The notes under the pieces: generated by a model
Told to the model about the DNA's origin: nothing
Seen by the model: the letters and a program-made list of their open reading frames with translations, nothing else
Databases searched by the model: none
Assembly (NCBI GenBank): GCA_947579605.1
Contig: OX388327.1
Span: 7,055,122-7,119,121, forward strand
DNA from: Athripsodes cinereus
Lineage: Eukaryota; Arthropoda; Insecta; Trichoptera; Leptoceridae
Reading direction: 5' to 3'
Length of the DNA: 64,000 nucleotides
Position numbers and translations under genes: made by a program
In this document: piece by piece, positions 10,960 through 21,156 of the stretch
How the letters are laid out: every line of letters begins with the position of its first letter
Position numbering within the stretch: position 1 is the first letter of the stretch

Positions 10960-11665
10960 TCTTTAAAGTCTCGATACTTGGGGCACGAATCGATAGCGCA
11001 CTGTCTATGGAATCCCAAATCTCAAAGACGGTGAGCTCTGCATTTTACCACATCCGCGAAATACGCTCCGTGTCGAAAAACCTCACTCCTGATAGCATAA
11101 AAACATTAATCTCTGCTTTTGTAGTCTCTAGACTTGACTACTGCAATATACTATATGTAGGACTGCCGCAAATTCAACTGAATCGTCTACAAATGGCATT
11201 CAATAGCGCTGCAAGGCTTATTTTCCGCGAAGATAAGGGTTGCCACATCACACCTTTGCTGGAAAAGTTACACTGGTTAAGAGCAGGTGAAAGGGTTCAA
11301 TACAAACTGTGCCTTATAGTCTACAAAGCTTTGAACAAAATGGCACCTCAGTCACTTTCTGAACTCTGTGTTCTCAAAACACCTGCAAGTAGACCTCTAC
11401 GCTCAGCTAAGACATCCACCAACATGCTGGACGAAAACAACAGAGCAAACAAGTCCTGCTTCTATGATAGGGCTTTCGGCGTCGCAGGACCCGTCATTTG
11501 GAACCGACTCCCCGAGGACCTCCGTAAAAACCAGCCGATTACAACGTTCAGGAGCAAGCTGAAGACTTCGCTCTTCCAACATAGTTTCCCGCGCCCTTGA
11601 GATGGATACTTCATTAAACGGCGCCGAATAAATCATCCAATATAATAATAATAATAATAATCTTA
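10960..11665 (+). mobile_element. L2/CR1-group LINE, C-terminal third of ORF2 plus 3' end
   Basis: Seen: a continuous 218-codon frame, stop at 11598-11600. It runs LGARIDSALSMESQISK, AFVVSRLDYCNILYVGLP, RLQMAFNSAARLIF, HITPLLEKLHWLRAGERVQY, SLSELC, then FGVAGPVIWNRLPEDLR and FRSKLKTSLFQHSF. These are the hallmark post-catalytic blocks (SRLDYCN, NSAARL, HWLP-like, RAF-A-P-WN-LP, FKxxLKTxLF) of L2/CR1-group reverse transcriptases. The 3' UTR is short (CGCCGAATAAATCATCCAA) and ends in an (ATA)n tail at 11643-11662. The frame is intact but the catalytic palm is missing, so it is an inactive fragment. Related pieces lie at 23.96, 24.9 and 49.9 kb. Confidence 0.85.
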
Positions 11666-12239
11666 TCGTTTTTGTACAACAATTTTAAACAACTTTTTTC
11701 AGACCCATCTTTTCCTTTGTAGACATGCGGTGCTTTTTTGCATATACCTACGTATGGAAAGCATACCAATGGTGTGTTCACAACAAAATATATTATTTCT
11801 TAGTAAGCTTTGGGGGTTTTTAGAGTAAAATGGAAAAAACAAATATTTCAAACCCAAATTCATAATATTTTTAGATCGGTGCGCCGCAGGCAAAAAGTCG
11901 AATCACCGCAGATCGAATGGGCGTAGGGAATAGGGTCACCTGTAATTTTCAATATTTTTTATTTAGTTTTCCATCTGGTAAACTGGCATTAACTTAACGA
12001 CACCAAAATTTATATGTTTATATTAAATATGGACACGGGTCATTTTTTATTTACTTATTTATTTTATGATAAAACTTGGACTTATCCTCTTTTATGTCCC
12101 ATCAACCCTCCTTGTTTTTTTTTCTTTGTTTTGATTGAACGCAGTTTTTTATTCAAATAATAATAATAAAAAAAATACAAATTTTGTACAAAAGTAAGTT
12201 TATAAAGTTTAGCTTTTAGACTTGGTTCTTGGTGGAAGA

Positions 12240-12412
12240 TCATGAATAAACATGCTAATACTCTCTGTGTCAATAAATAAGAGATTCAGAATGGGTGGCA
12301 TACCTCATCGCTAAAATGAAGATTTTGAATGTCTTACTTTCAGCATTTTGCGAATACCTGCTGAGCTCTTACAGGACATTGAAAAACTTACGGAAAAGAG
12401 TGGGAGAATCTT
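12240..12412 (-). repeat. A-repeat, middle to 5' blocks
   Basis: Seen on plus as reverse complement: AATAAACATGCTAATACTCT, CAGAATGGGTGGCATACCTC, CCTGCTGAGCTCTTACAGGA, CTTACGGAAAAGAGTGGGAG. It ends at a poly-T run (12412-12429). Confidence 0.65.
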
Positions 12413-12484
12413 TTTTTTTTTTTTTTTTCCTTCATTTATGGCATAGCATCCTACGAGGATGATTTGTGCCAAGTGGGAGAATCT

Positions 12485-12710
12485 AAGGAGCATTAAAAGA
12501 CATAACATTATATCATCACAAGACAATATGAATCTTGTATTATGGGTACCAACGCGACGATACACATAAACATGTAACACCCAGACCCAGGACAATACGA
12601 AAAAGGTCATTCTTTATATTCTCCCCTGGCTGCGAATCGAACCCGAGACTTTGTGACTCAAACGCAAGAGCGTTAACTCAGCGCCACACCAGCCGTCAAA
12701 GATAGAAATA
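12485..12710 (-). repeat. tRNA-derived SINE, near complete
   Basis: Seen on minus: a tRNA-like head (12610-12705) starting GGCTGGTGTGGCG, A-box TGGCGCTGAGTTAACGC, B-box CGGGTTCGATTCGC, closing GCAGCCA. Then comes a body with CGTCGCGTTGGTACCCAT and ACAAGATTCATATTGTCTTG. The body matches 715-850. The first and last bases pair as in an acceptor stem (GGCTG with CAGCC), which supports descent from a tRNA. Confidence 0.75.
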
Positions 12711-12837
12711 GAATGGGTCATCCACACTTTTCCGTAAGTTCTTATGTATAAAACATCATGTAGGTTTAATGTATGTGACCCATCCAGAATGTTTTTTTTA
12801 TATTTCACGAAGATGACTCTGCAATTTGTTGCTACAT

Positions 12838-12890
12838 TCAGTTTGTCTACGAGTTACCGTACTTGTGGGAGACACCGTGATGATATAGAT
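12838..12890 (+). repeat. A-repeat 3' end with (GATA)n tail
   Basis: Seen: CAGTTTGTCTACGAGTTACC, CTTGTGGGAGACACCGTGAT, then GATATAGATAGATAGATAAAT. The microsatellite directly after the terminal block resembles a retroelement tail. Confidence 0.6.
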
Positions 12891-13283
12891 AGATAGATAA
12901 ATATTCGCCTACTTTAACCCCCTCGAGGGGTAGACTAGGAACGCCGACAGGGAGACAAGATACACCTCAACAATTGCAAATAATACTTATATAAGTTATT
13001 CAATTAAATAATATTATTATCTCCCTTCTTTCAATATTTACATTATGACTTACCTATTTCAAATCTCCCTCGCATATCTTCACAATGTTAAGTGCAGGTA
13101 TTTTAATCAATAAAAAATATACGCGTATATCATACTATATTATACCCTAACGTCGTATTCCAACTGGGTTAGGCATAGAGAAAGGAACATCATTGTACTG
13201 TTGGCTCTCTTGATGATCACTGGTTCTGGCTCACATCAAACAGCAACTGGCTGCTATTGCACAATACTCCAGTTCATATACTG

Positions 13284-13494
13284 CAGGGTTACTCTTGAAA
13301 AAACTAAACACGATCTTAATCTAGTCTTGATCTTGATCATACGACGCACGAAGGGACTATGGTCAAAAACACCGCGTTACCGCTAACGCGCGATCGGTTT
13401 GCATCTATTTTTGGCCAATAGTCACTTCGTGCGTCGTATGATCAAGATCAAGACTAGATTAAGATCGTGTTTAGTTTTTTCAAGAGTAGCCCTG
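13284..13494. mobile_element. 211-bp hairpin MITE, CTG flanks
   Basis: Seen: arms of about 85 bp, nearly perfect inverted copies, starting CAGGGTTACTCTTGAAAAAA and ending with the complement of CAGGGCTACTCTTGAAAAAA. A loop of about 45 bp (AACACCGCG..CGCGATCGG) lies between. CTG is present on both sides, giving a candidate 3-bp TSD. A 313-bp diverged relative lies at 39294-39606, and a third copy starts at 63972 and runs out of the window. No coding capacity. CWG-type 3-bp targets are known for some PIF/Harbinger elements; that assignment is inference. Confidence 0.85.
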
Positions 13495-13794
13495 CTGTTC
13501 TGTGTCAGAGACAATGTACTTGTCAATTTGCATTGACAGTTCCACACCACAGATATAAAATCTGTGGATAGTTTATCAATGTTCATACACTACAATCATG
13601 ATAATCTATCCTTGCATGCATCTTTTGATTACTCCAAATTCATAGATTTTGCTTACTCAACACGCGGCTGTCTTTAAAAGAATTCGATTCACGCGGTCAA
13701 ACTACGTAGGTAGTACTCCGTTGTGCGCGCTCTCTTATGACATTTTTTTCAGATGAATAATGTTAAGAAGAGGATTTTTAGAAATAATTGATTA

Positions 13795-13925
13795 TTTATT
13801 CTAGGTGCAACCAATGTGGTCGGTCACCTGACAATAAAATCTCGATCTTTATTTTCCACGAGCCGAGCATATAGCTCGCTGTGAAGGCATTTATAAGTAT
13901 TTGGGTTTTCCTTGAACCCAGTTCC
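13795..13925 (+). repeat. SINE body and tail piece
   Basis: Seen: TTTTCCACGAGCCGAGCATA, TAGCTCGCTGTGAAGGCATT, TATAAGTATTTGGGTT. This is the same order as the tail of the SINE at 4980-5040 (TTTCACGACACAAGC, CTTACTGTGAAAGGTG, TATAAGGTTGTATTTG). The tRNA head is not recognisable. Confidence 0.5.
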
Positions 13926-14164
13926 ACCAAAAATCGATCGAAAATAAATTTAATCTCTTCCTCATTCACTTAATTTCTCTTGCAAACACGCTGAAATTTT
14001 TCCCGTCTTGTTCTTGTGAATCATTAACTTTTTAAACATCTATAGACAGTTCAAACTGACTAAGCTTGTTGCAAACTAAAATATGAATTTTGTATGTATT
14101 ATGGAGTATATTAACGAGAAGATAGTACATGCATACAATATACAGAACAATTTGATAAAGCTCA

Positions 14165-14265
14165 TTTTTCATTTTGCCTTGGTCGGGAATCGAACTCGGG
14201 ACCTTGTGACTCAAAGGAAAGAGCCTTACATTCACGCCACACCAGTCTTCAAAATCTGGTGGAAG
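14165..14265 (-). repeat. tRNA-derived SINE head
   Basis: Seen on minus: GACTGGTGTGGCGTGAATGT (A-box region), GAGTCACAAGGTCCCGAG, B-box GAGTTCGATTCCCGACC. It is clearly the same family as 12485-12710; the body is shorter or diverged. Confidence 0.7.
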
Positions 14266-14744
14266 GTGCGTCAGGAATTTCACCAAAACATTCTGAATAG
14301 ATGGGAGTGGAATTTTCCTCGTACTTTTGCGAAGAGCGTTGAAGAGTGTAAGAATAAGAAAAGTATTAGTAATGGGGAAAAATCAATAAATTCTTGAATA
14401 AAAATACCTTTATGAAGCTGGAAAAATTCAGGAATGTTGAGTATGTATGCAGGATTTCCAATAACAGCAAGAATAAGGACATGGTTAAACAACAAAAGGT
14501 ATTCTTGGAATCTATCCCAAGATAAACCTGGAACATTCCAAAATGTATGTTTGTGTATGTAATAATAAAGGGAGAAAGGAGACGCAAACAGCTCACAAAA
14601 TAAATAAACCTGTATTATTGAATAATTTGTCTAACACGTACCTGAGAAAGATCTAGTTTCAAAAGCTGCCATAAGCATTAATTATATTTGTATTGTGTTG
14701 ATTTGCAAATAGTACAGTTTCATATTTGAATAAATTAAAAGAAG

Positions 14745-15182
14745 TGTTTTGTTGGCTTGCCCTTACGATCCAATAGCGAGCGTCTTCTGGCGATACCAAC
14801 TCATAGCTCAAACTTTTTTACAAACTCTTTTTCTGTTCATGGTGCTCGCTGTTGGAATAGTTTGCCTTACAGGATAAGGTTGCTCCCCACTCTTCAAGCT
14901 TTCAAGCGGGCGGTCAAGGACCATTTTATCACACAAAATATGGCTTCTGTATCCTAGTCCCTTTTCCTACATATTCTTTTCCTTTTTTACCTCCTCTTTC
15001 CTTTCTTTAAGATCTTCTTTATGTGAAAGTTTTATGAAATTGGGTTAGTTTGAAGAAATCGTGCCTCTGCGATAAACTCGCCCTCTGTATATTGATTGTA
15101 TGATTCTCTTTGTTTGAAATGTATTTTTGTGTGAATTTGCTTGTTATCAATGTACAGTAAAGAATAAATAAATAAATAAAAA
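14745..15182 (+). mobile_element. CR1/Jockey-group LINE 3' end ('C-tail' type)
   Basis: Seen: C-terminal coding piece (14757-14957) with NSERLLAIPTHSSNFFTNSF, SVHGARCWNSLPYRIRLLP and TLQAFKRAVKDHF. It is followed by a 3' UTR with GGGTTAGTTTGAAGAAATCG, GCGATAAACTCGCCCTCTGT, CAATGTACAGTAAAGAATAA and an (AATA)n tail at 15163-15182. 'FSVHGARCWNSLP' is the conserved end of many non-LTR ORF2 proteins. Because coding sequence and UTR are joined here, this copy identifies the C-tail found alone at about nine other places (22.1, 31.4, 31.7, 35.7, 40.5, 43.2, 44.9, 54.0 and 55.4 kb). Confidence 0.8.
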
Positions 15183-15299
15183 AAAATCTTTTACTAGGTA
15201 TGTAATTTTATCGAAGAGGCTTTCTTTTGAGTGTACATAATGTCATGATTTATCCATTATCTTAAAACTATTGATTTTAGGGTTGACTGGAAGACGTTG

Positions 15300-15390
15300 C
15301 TCAGCAACATATCCGCCTTTTGGCCTAATTTTGGTTATTGTATTTGTGTAAAATTATGGCCAATAAATATTTATTTATTTATTATTGCTT
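15300..15390. repeat. LINE tail-like segment
   Basis: Seen: GGAAGACGTTGCTCAGCAAC, a spacer, then CCAATAAATATTTATTTATT. Layout resembles the C-tail but no longer aligns closely. Confidence 0.3.
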
Positions 15391-15714
15391 TTACTATAGG
15401 TAGGTACATTTTTGAGATTAATTTTATTATCCATTACATTAGCTTGCACAATTCACAATACGCTGCTGCCTGATTTTTGGTGCTAAAATACTGGATTTAC
15501 TATTAATTTGTCGAAATCCTATTTAATGTTTTTTTTTCTAAAATGGCAATACATTTGGTGGCTTTTGATTCTAGTTTATTAGTTGTTCTATTATTTGCAC
15601 TGCAAGCAAACAATAATTGTCATAGGAAAATAATATATGTAGGGGCCGTAGGTACTACTGTACTATCCGATACCTGAGACTAATACCCAAGTATCTCTAT
15701 ACCTATCTATCTTT

Positions 15715-15855
15715 ACCATCATGGCATCTTCCACAAATTAGGTAGCCAGTAGAATTACTACCTACTGTATGTAATAAAAATGCAGTTGGTCCTCTCCGTG
15801 CTAAAAGTTGAGACATTCGGGATTAGTGGTATACTTTATCACTGGTGAAATGAAA
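15715..15855 (-). repeat. A-repeat, 3' half
   Basis: Seen as reverse complement: TACCATCATGGCATCTTCCA, AGGTAGCCAGTAGAA, CAGTTGGTCCTCTCCGTGCT, GAGACATTCGGGATTAGTGG. Confidence 0.65.
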
Positions 15856-16040
15856 AATGTTCAATTCCCTAAACAAGAAATAAAATATGATTAAATGGTT
15901 TCACAAGTAGGTACTTTTTTAATAAAGTGACTCGAATTTCGACATGCATAAATGGCCAAATTTTTTATTTAATTTATTTATTTATTTAATTTTATAAAGT
16001 TATAATTATACCTTTAAAATAACTTATAACTAGAGACCTG

Positions 16041-16218
16041 AATTTATCGGTGTTATTTTTTAAGAAAAGCGGTGTTATTTTTTAAGAAAAGTGGTGTTAT
16101 TTTTTTAAGAAAGCGGTGTTATTTTTAAGAAATCGGTGTTATTTTTTTGTGAAAGCGGTGTTATTTTTTTTTAAGTAAAGTGATGTTATTTTAAGGAAAC
16201 CGATGTTATTTTCTAAAA
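16041..16218 (+). repeat. minisatellite of about 22 bp within the hAT left end
   Basis: Seen: about eight units of GCGGTGTTATTTTTTAAGAA with length variation in the T run. The same GGTGTTATTTT word occurs once near the right end (16800-16810), so the array probably grew from a subterminal motif of the hAT. Confidence 0.85.
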
Positions 16219-16416
16219 AGAAATGCAAATTAAAAGAAATCAACACAGAATTTAGAATTGCAAGTTCTATTTGGATTATAAAAGATAATATACTTAAATA
16301 ATTTATATAATTAAATTAAATTGTTTAAATAATTACAAACAAATAGAACGTTGTCATCCTCAATCCTTTATATTTCAAACACATTTATTTATTTATATAT
16401 ATAAAAACAATACAAT

Positions 16417-16772
16417 TTATTGCATCAAATTTAATTTTTTTTCAAAATTAAAAATAGCCATTGTAGCCAAATTGTTTTCTTTAAGGTTTGTCCTTCGGTC
16501 CGATAAAACGCTATTATATGAAGATAAAAATCTTTCTGAGTCCACATTAGAACAAGGCATCCATATTGCTTTATTTATTTTTTTACAAATTCTAAATTCT
16601 CCAATTTAACTATATCCAATGCCTTGGCTATGTTGACTTCACCCGCAGAAATTTGCATGTCAATGTTTTTTTTTAACTCCGTGTATCCGGTGGAGAGTTG
16701 CTGTGAGCTGAGAGATTGTAACTCTGGAATATTTTGCAGCTTCAATATAGTGTCTGCTGTCACGGGGAGCAA
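16417..16772 (-). pseudogene. hAT transposase C-terminus (dimerisation domain), frameshifted
   Basis: Seen on minus: an open stretch of 65 codons (16772 to the stop at 16575), with a C-terminal LDIVKLENLEFVKK. In a shifted frame the protein then goes on as NKAIWMPCSNVDSERFLSSY, NSVLSDRRTNLKENN, AIFNFEKK, stopping at 16417. 'P-S-N-x-x-S-E-R-x-F-S..ls-x-R-R-t-n-L' is the hATC dimerisation domain at the end of hAT transposases. The DDE-type catalytic core and BED zinc finger are gone. It lies inside an element with hAT TIRs and TSD, which supports the call. Confidence 0.85.
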
Positions 16773-16913
16773 CTTATTTTTTGTAAAAACGACAAAAATC
16801 GGTGTTATTTTCCAAAAACGTCAAAATTCGCGTTATTCGCGAAAAAAGAGCGAAATTCGCGAATAAAGTCGGGTTTATCGCAAATGCGAAAAATTCAGGT
16901 CTCTACTTATAAC

Positions 16914-17195
16914 AAACATAAATTTTAGTCTAACTTACTTACTAAACTAGTAGTTTTTTTATTTTTATTTTTTTGAATTTTATTTCTTGACCAAATTTTA
17001 TATATATATATTTTTTTTTAAATTTAGTCAACGTTGTTCTATTATTTAATTGTACTCTTGTTTTGTGTCTAATTAATTGTTTTGTGTCTTTTTTAAAAGA
17101 AAAATATTTTTTGTATGCATGTGTTGTATGTATACTAGTTTTTAACATGTAAAAGGCTTCGGCCGTGAATATCTGAATAAAAAAATAAAATAAAA
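16914..17195 (+). mobile_element. LINE 3' UTR, 'E-tail' type
   Basis: Seen: AACATGTAAAAGGCTTCGGC, CGTGAATATCTGAATAAAAA and an A-rich tail. Reverse-oriented copies of the same end occur at 17.6, 19.0, 28.7 and 45.35 kb. Coding sequence is not recognisable. Confidence 0.55.
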
Positions 17196-17219
17196 AATAA
17201 ACTTACAACAATACACTCG

Positions 17220-17610
17220 CTCAGTCGCCTTCCATTCCCAACATTCATACATTACATTCATACAGGGTGTCACGATACCCAATCATCAAAATTATTTTTT
17301 TCTAACAAAAATTTTATGCACCCACCACGAAAGGTCTGTACATTCGGCGCAGATCTTATATGTGACGGCAAATCGTAAATTTTGTTGTTGATTATATTAT
17401 CACTGATTGGTTTGTTACACAATAAATAACCATTAAAAATACAAATTCCCTAGTATTTTTCGAATGCTTTTCATTAACAGAACACTCGAAAACTTACACA
17501 AATGAGAAGGATGCTTATTTTTTTACCGAAGACACATGATTTTTGTACAAACTTACATATTTTTTCGTACATAACAATAGCTACAAATAAATAAATCAAA
17601 ATGGGGGAGG
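17220..17610. other. AT-rich stretch, no gene recognised
   Basis: No conserved motif seen. Confidence 0.4.
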
Positions 17611-17614
17611 GATA

Positions 17615-17618
17615 TAAT

Positions 17619-17669
<51 letters not shown>

Positions 17670-17770
17670 CACAGTGAACGGCTATATAAGCCTTTTACAT
17701 AGAAAAGAAAAAATACAATAATAACAACAGATAGTGAAAACATATAACAAAAGTATCTACCCACACAAAC
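17615..17770 (-). mobile_element. LINE E-tail with (TTTA)n
   Basis: Seen as reverse complement: a clean (TTTA)n tract at 17617-17667, then ACACAGTGAACGGCTATATA and AGCCTTTTACATAG, the inverse of the E-tail at 17150. Confidence 0.6.
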
Positions 17771-17914
17771 ACACCAGCAATGCATAGGTACACAGCAAAA
17801 TAATGTTATCAATCAAGTAAGCACCTTATAATATAATACAAAGAATAATAATAATAGGTATGATGGTACAAAGATACAATAATATGATACTTCCGTGGAG
17901 TTGCTAGTAAAAAA

Positions 17915-18140
17915 ATAGGCCTCCCACCTTTTTATGCAAGTTTTCGAGTGTCCAATCTACAAAAGACCAGTATTCGTAAAGAAAACCACGTTAAAGACAT
18001 TATTTAACATCGCCAGTTCAGCAGTTGTGAGGTATGCCATCCATCCATCTTGAATGCCTATTTTTTGATTTGGTATGAAGAGGACTCCTTGCATATTTAT
18101 TATATACAGAGAGCCTACTTCTGAGAGATGCCATAACGGA
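17915..18140 (+). repeat. A-repeat, near full length
   Basis: Seen: GGCCTCCCACC, GCAAGTTTTCGAGTGTCCA, AGTATTCGTAAAGAAAACC, GAGGTATGCCATCCATCC, AGAGGACTCCTTGCATATTT, ending GAGAGATGCCATAACGG. All blocks are in order; the 3' block is diverged. Confidence 0.7.
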
Positions 18141-18634
18141 ATAGATAATAAATATACAAAGGAATAGCTAATCTGTAAAAAAACCTATTCTTAAAAATCA
18201 TATTGTCATACATGAGGGTGGTAAGGTATTTCCTTCTGAGACACATGCATACTTTTGTATGAGGTGGTCCTGTTATGTATCAGATGGTGGGAGTGTGGGT
18301 GATCACTTCTAATCCGCTCCTACTAATTACTATGGTGGGATACAAATGGTATATTAAAACAAAGAGGCTATATATTATGTATATATCTTATAATTTCAAA
18401 GGAGATTAAGTATTTTAATATTGTAATTCAATAATGTCATTTTCTAATAGGTTTTTGTTCGTGTGATTTCATTTAAGTTTTCATCCATCCCAGCGACGTG
18501 CCTTTAATACACGCAAATATGCAACGCATGCCCTAAAATGCATAAATGTTATCTTAAAAATTATATAATAATATTATTAAATAAAATATTTAAATATATT
18601 ATTGAGCACTGTATAATCTCCACTTTGTTACGTT

Positions 18635-18675
18635 AGATACCGAACGTTTTCGGCTATACTTGTAGGCATCTTCAG
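18635..18675 (-). ncRNA. hammerhead-like core in left foldback arm
   Basis: Seen on minus: CTGAAGA, a loop around CCTACAAGTATAG, CGAAAACG, then GTATC. One base departs from the canonical CTGATGA. Confidence 0.35.
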
Positions 18676-18854
18676 GGAAACTGAAATCTAAAAATTGTGA
18701 GAGCTGTTGTTCATGTGGTGAGAAGGGTGCAGGTAGTGGGAGGGGTAATGGGAGGGGTAGTGGGAGGGGTAATGGTAGGTATGGGATTTGTATATTTACA
18801 ATCTTTTCTCACCACATGAACAACAGCTCTCACAATTTTTAGATTTCAGTTTCC

Positions 18855-18894
18855 CTGAAGATGTCTACAAGTATAGGCGAAAACGTTCGGTATC
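18855..18894 (+). ncRNA. hammerhead-like core in right foldback arm
   Basis: Seen: CTGAAGATG, stem GTCTA/TAGGC around CAAGTA, GAAAACG, then GGTATC, which would supply an NUH cleavage triplet (AUC). It is the mirror of the left arm. Confidence 0.35.
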
Positions 18895-19007
18895 TAACCT
18901 AACAAAGTGGAGATTTAACAATGCTCAATAATATATTTTTATATTTTATTTAATAAAATTAAAAATGGATTTCCACAGCGCAAATACAAAAACTTTTGAA
19001 TTATTTT

Positions 19008-19240
19008 ATTTATTTATTTTTATTTAGGTATTTACAAATCCACGGCGTGAGCCTTTTACATGTCTAAAAATATACAAAAAATACAAATCAAATTTCTCAT
19101 CAACAAACACTGCTGGAGCAAGATAAGAACAAAAAACTGTCGAAAAACAAAAACACAAATGGGAATCAATACAAAATATCAATAATTTTAGTCAAATCAT
19201 GAAATAGTTATATAATTATTATATAGTAACTAGTACAGAC
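19008..19240 (-). mobile_element. LINE E-tail
   Basis: Seen: TTATTTATTTATTTTTATTT then CCACGGCGTGAGCCTTTTAC, the reverse complement of the E-tail. Confidence 0.55.
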
Positions 19241-19316
19241 TTTTTTAAAGATTATTTATTTACTTAAGGGCATGCGTTGTTTTTTGCTTGTATGGAAGGC
19301 ACGCCACTGATTATTC

Positions 19317-19565
19317 CTGGCATGCCGTCACAGTGAGGTAGCAAGCTGATCAACCGCTTGTAATAATCATGCAAGTCGTCCTCTCCGTGTCAATAAAAGC
19401 TAATAGCCTCTCAAGACGGAGGAAATACGTCATCGCTGAACTGTCTGAATTTTAAATGTCTTAAAACGTGATGTTTTACGAACTTCTGCTTGTTACATGA
19501 CACTCAAAAACTGTACTTAGGTCTGCTGGTTACCCCACTTGTGGGATATGCCGTGATGGTTTAGT
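19317..19565. repeat. A-repeat inverted dimer, short right arm
   Basis: Seen: a minus-sense unit (19317-19522: GCCGTCACAGTGAGGTAGCA, CAAGTCGTCCTCTCCGTGTC, AAATGTCTTAAAACGTGATG, TGACACTCAAAAACTGTA). It joins directly to a plus-sense 3' terminal block (19522-19562: GTCTGCTGGTTACCCCACTT, GTGGGATATGCCGTGATGG). Confidence 0.75.
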
Positions 19566-20128
19566 ATATATGGTATATGATATTAATTTGTAAAAAAGTA
19601 AGCACAACTTCTTATCGTTCGTTTCAGGTGAATTGCTGGAAATAAAAAAAATTGCCTATCTTCTCTATATGTACGTAGATAATACCAATCTCTGTTAGGT
19701 GGATCATAGGAATATTAATATTAATAATATTTAGTTATTAACAGAAGCAAGTCACCCGTAAAGGTTTTTGAAATAATATCGGAAGGTTGCTTTTATCTCT
19801 CCCGGGACACAAAAGATTAAAGGCGGGAATTATGAATTTTGTGGAATAATTTATAAATACAACCTCCTCTATAATCAATCCCGTAATCCTGTTGAGAATA
19901 CGGGAAGAAAAACAGCTTGTATTGATTTTTGGTTTTTAAATTAATCTGCACTCAAATAAACCCAAATACACCTCAGAAACCCTCACAGCAAGTCAAATGC
20001 TTATGTAGTAAAGGTAATGTAAATTGACAGTGGGTAAAAACGAATCAGGAAGCTCTCGATGGGAAGTTTTAGACAGGCTGCTGATCTCCTCATTTAAAAT
20101 GACCTAGATTTCGTAAGTCTGTCAATTC

Positions 20129-20535
20129 CATCACCACACCTCCCGCACGTGGAAAAGTCAGTGAACAATTCCCAAGTAATAAACACCCAGATCGTCCTCT
20201 CCGTGGTAATAAAAAGTAAGTTATAAAGACTGAGTGGCATATCTCATAATTGCTTAGCTTAAAATGTTAGAAAATGTTGTATAGCTAAGCCATAGAGCAC
20301 CCAGCAAAGAACAGGACTTTCACTCTTTCCCGTAAATTTTCGAGTGTACTGTAAATGGCAGTTGTTCGAAAGTATAAAGACAATTCACATCTTGCATTCG
20401 TTGATGAGATCTACCACCCATTCTCAATGACTTAATTGCAAGTTGGCAAGGAGAGGACAGCTTGCATGTTTATAACATGCCGCTGGTCTGCTGGCTACCC
20501 CACTTGTGGGATATGCCATGATGGTATAGTATTAG
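20129..20535. repeat. A-repeat inverted dimer
   Basis: Seen: a minus-sense unit (20129-20285, CACCACACCTCCCGCACGTG, GATCGTCCTCTCCGTGGTAA) meets a full plus-sense unit. The latter runs 20290-20535 (CACTCTTTCCCGTAAATTTT, CATGTTTATAACATGCCGCT, GTGGGATATGCCATGATGG, tail TATAGTATTAGTAG). The two share sequence and could fold into a long hairpin. Confidence 0.8.
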
Positions 20536-20539
20536 TAGT

Positions 20540-21150
20540 GTATGGCGTTATTTTTCGAATATTTTCCACGTTTCACAATAAGACACTTGAAACCTTTGAG
20601 ATGAGAATGCGAGACCTATTATTTTTTGAGACTTCAAGGAATCCTTTATCTGGTACTAATAACATTTCCTTACATAGAGGTATCCAGCGAAATTCCAAAA
20701 AGTATACTTTTATCGATTCCCATACATACACAAAGAAATGTAATATTTAATGTTCTTTATTATAATTTGCAAAATTGAAATAGGTGTCTAAAATCACACA
20801 CTCACACACCCACCCACTATTAAATAGACACAAATTCATCCCCCAATAAATAATAATATTAAGTTAGAATTTATAATATATAGAAAGTATGTGTATTGTC
20901 AGGAAGTACAATAAAGTCTATTAACCAAACCTTTGTACCTACCTCCCCTCTTTATACGATAAAACCTAATATAACCAATTAATTCCTTTTACTGTACCTT
21001 CAGATATACGTTAATAATATATAGGTAGGTACATAATAATATTATATTGTAAAGGGTTGGATCGACTGACTGGATTGACTAGAAGAATTATGAGACTTAT
21101 ACAGTTGAAGAAAATCTAATCTATGCTTTATTTTCATATATGCGACCCGT
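20540..21150. other. AT-rich stretch, no gene recognised
   Basis: No gene or repeat end recognised. Confidence 0.4.
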
Positions 21151-21156
21151 CAGAAT

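Larger units (their letters stand above)
16031..16905 (-). mobile_element. 875-bp hAT transposon, internally deleted
   Basis: Seen: TIRs TAGAGACCTGAATTT at both ends (perfect over 15 bp), flanked by an exact 8-bp direct repeat CTTATAAC at 16023-16030 and 16906-16913. An 8-bp TSD is the signature of hAT transposition. Inside is the broken C-terminus of a hAT transposase on the minus strand and, next to the left TIR, a minisatellite. The right end carries subterminal TTCGCG-type repeats. Strand is given by the transposase remnant. The element cannot code for an intact transposase. Confidence 0.93.
18568..18960. mobile_element. 393-bp foldback element with GGGAGGGGTAAT loop tandem
   Basis: Seen: two long arms (about 18568-18730 and 18810-18960) are inverted copies with few mismatches, including GAGAGCTGTTGTTCATGTGG on one arm and its complement on the other. 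The loop holds four to five units of GGGAGGGGTARTG. Both arms carry a CTGAAGATG..GCGAAAACG hammerhead-like motif. No open frame. TSD not resolved in the AT-rich flanks. Confidence 0.85.
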
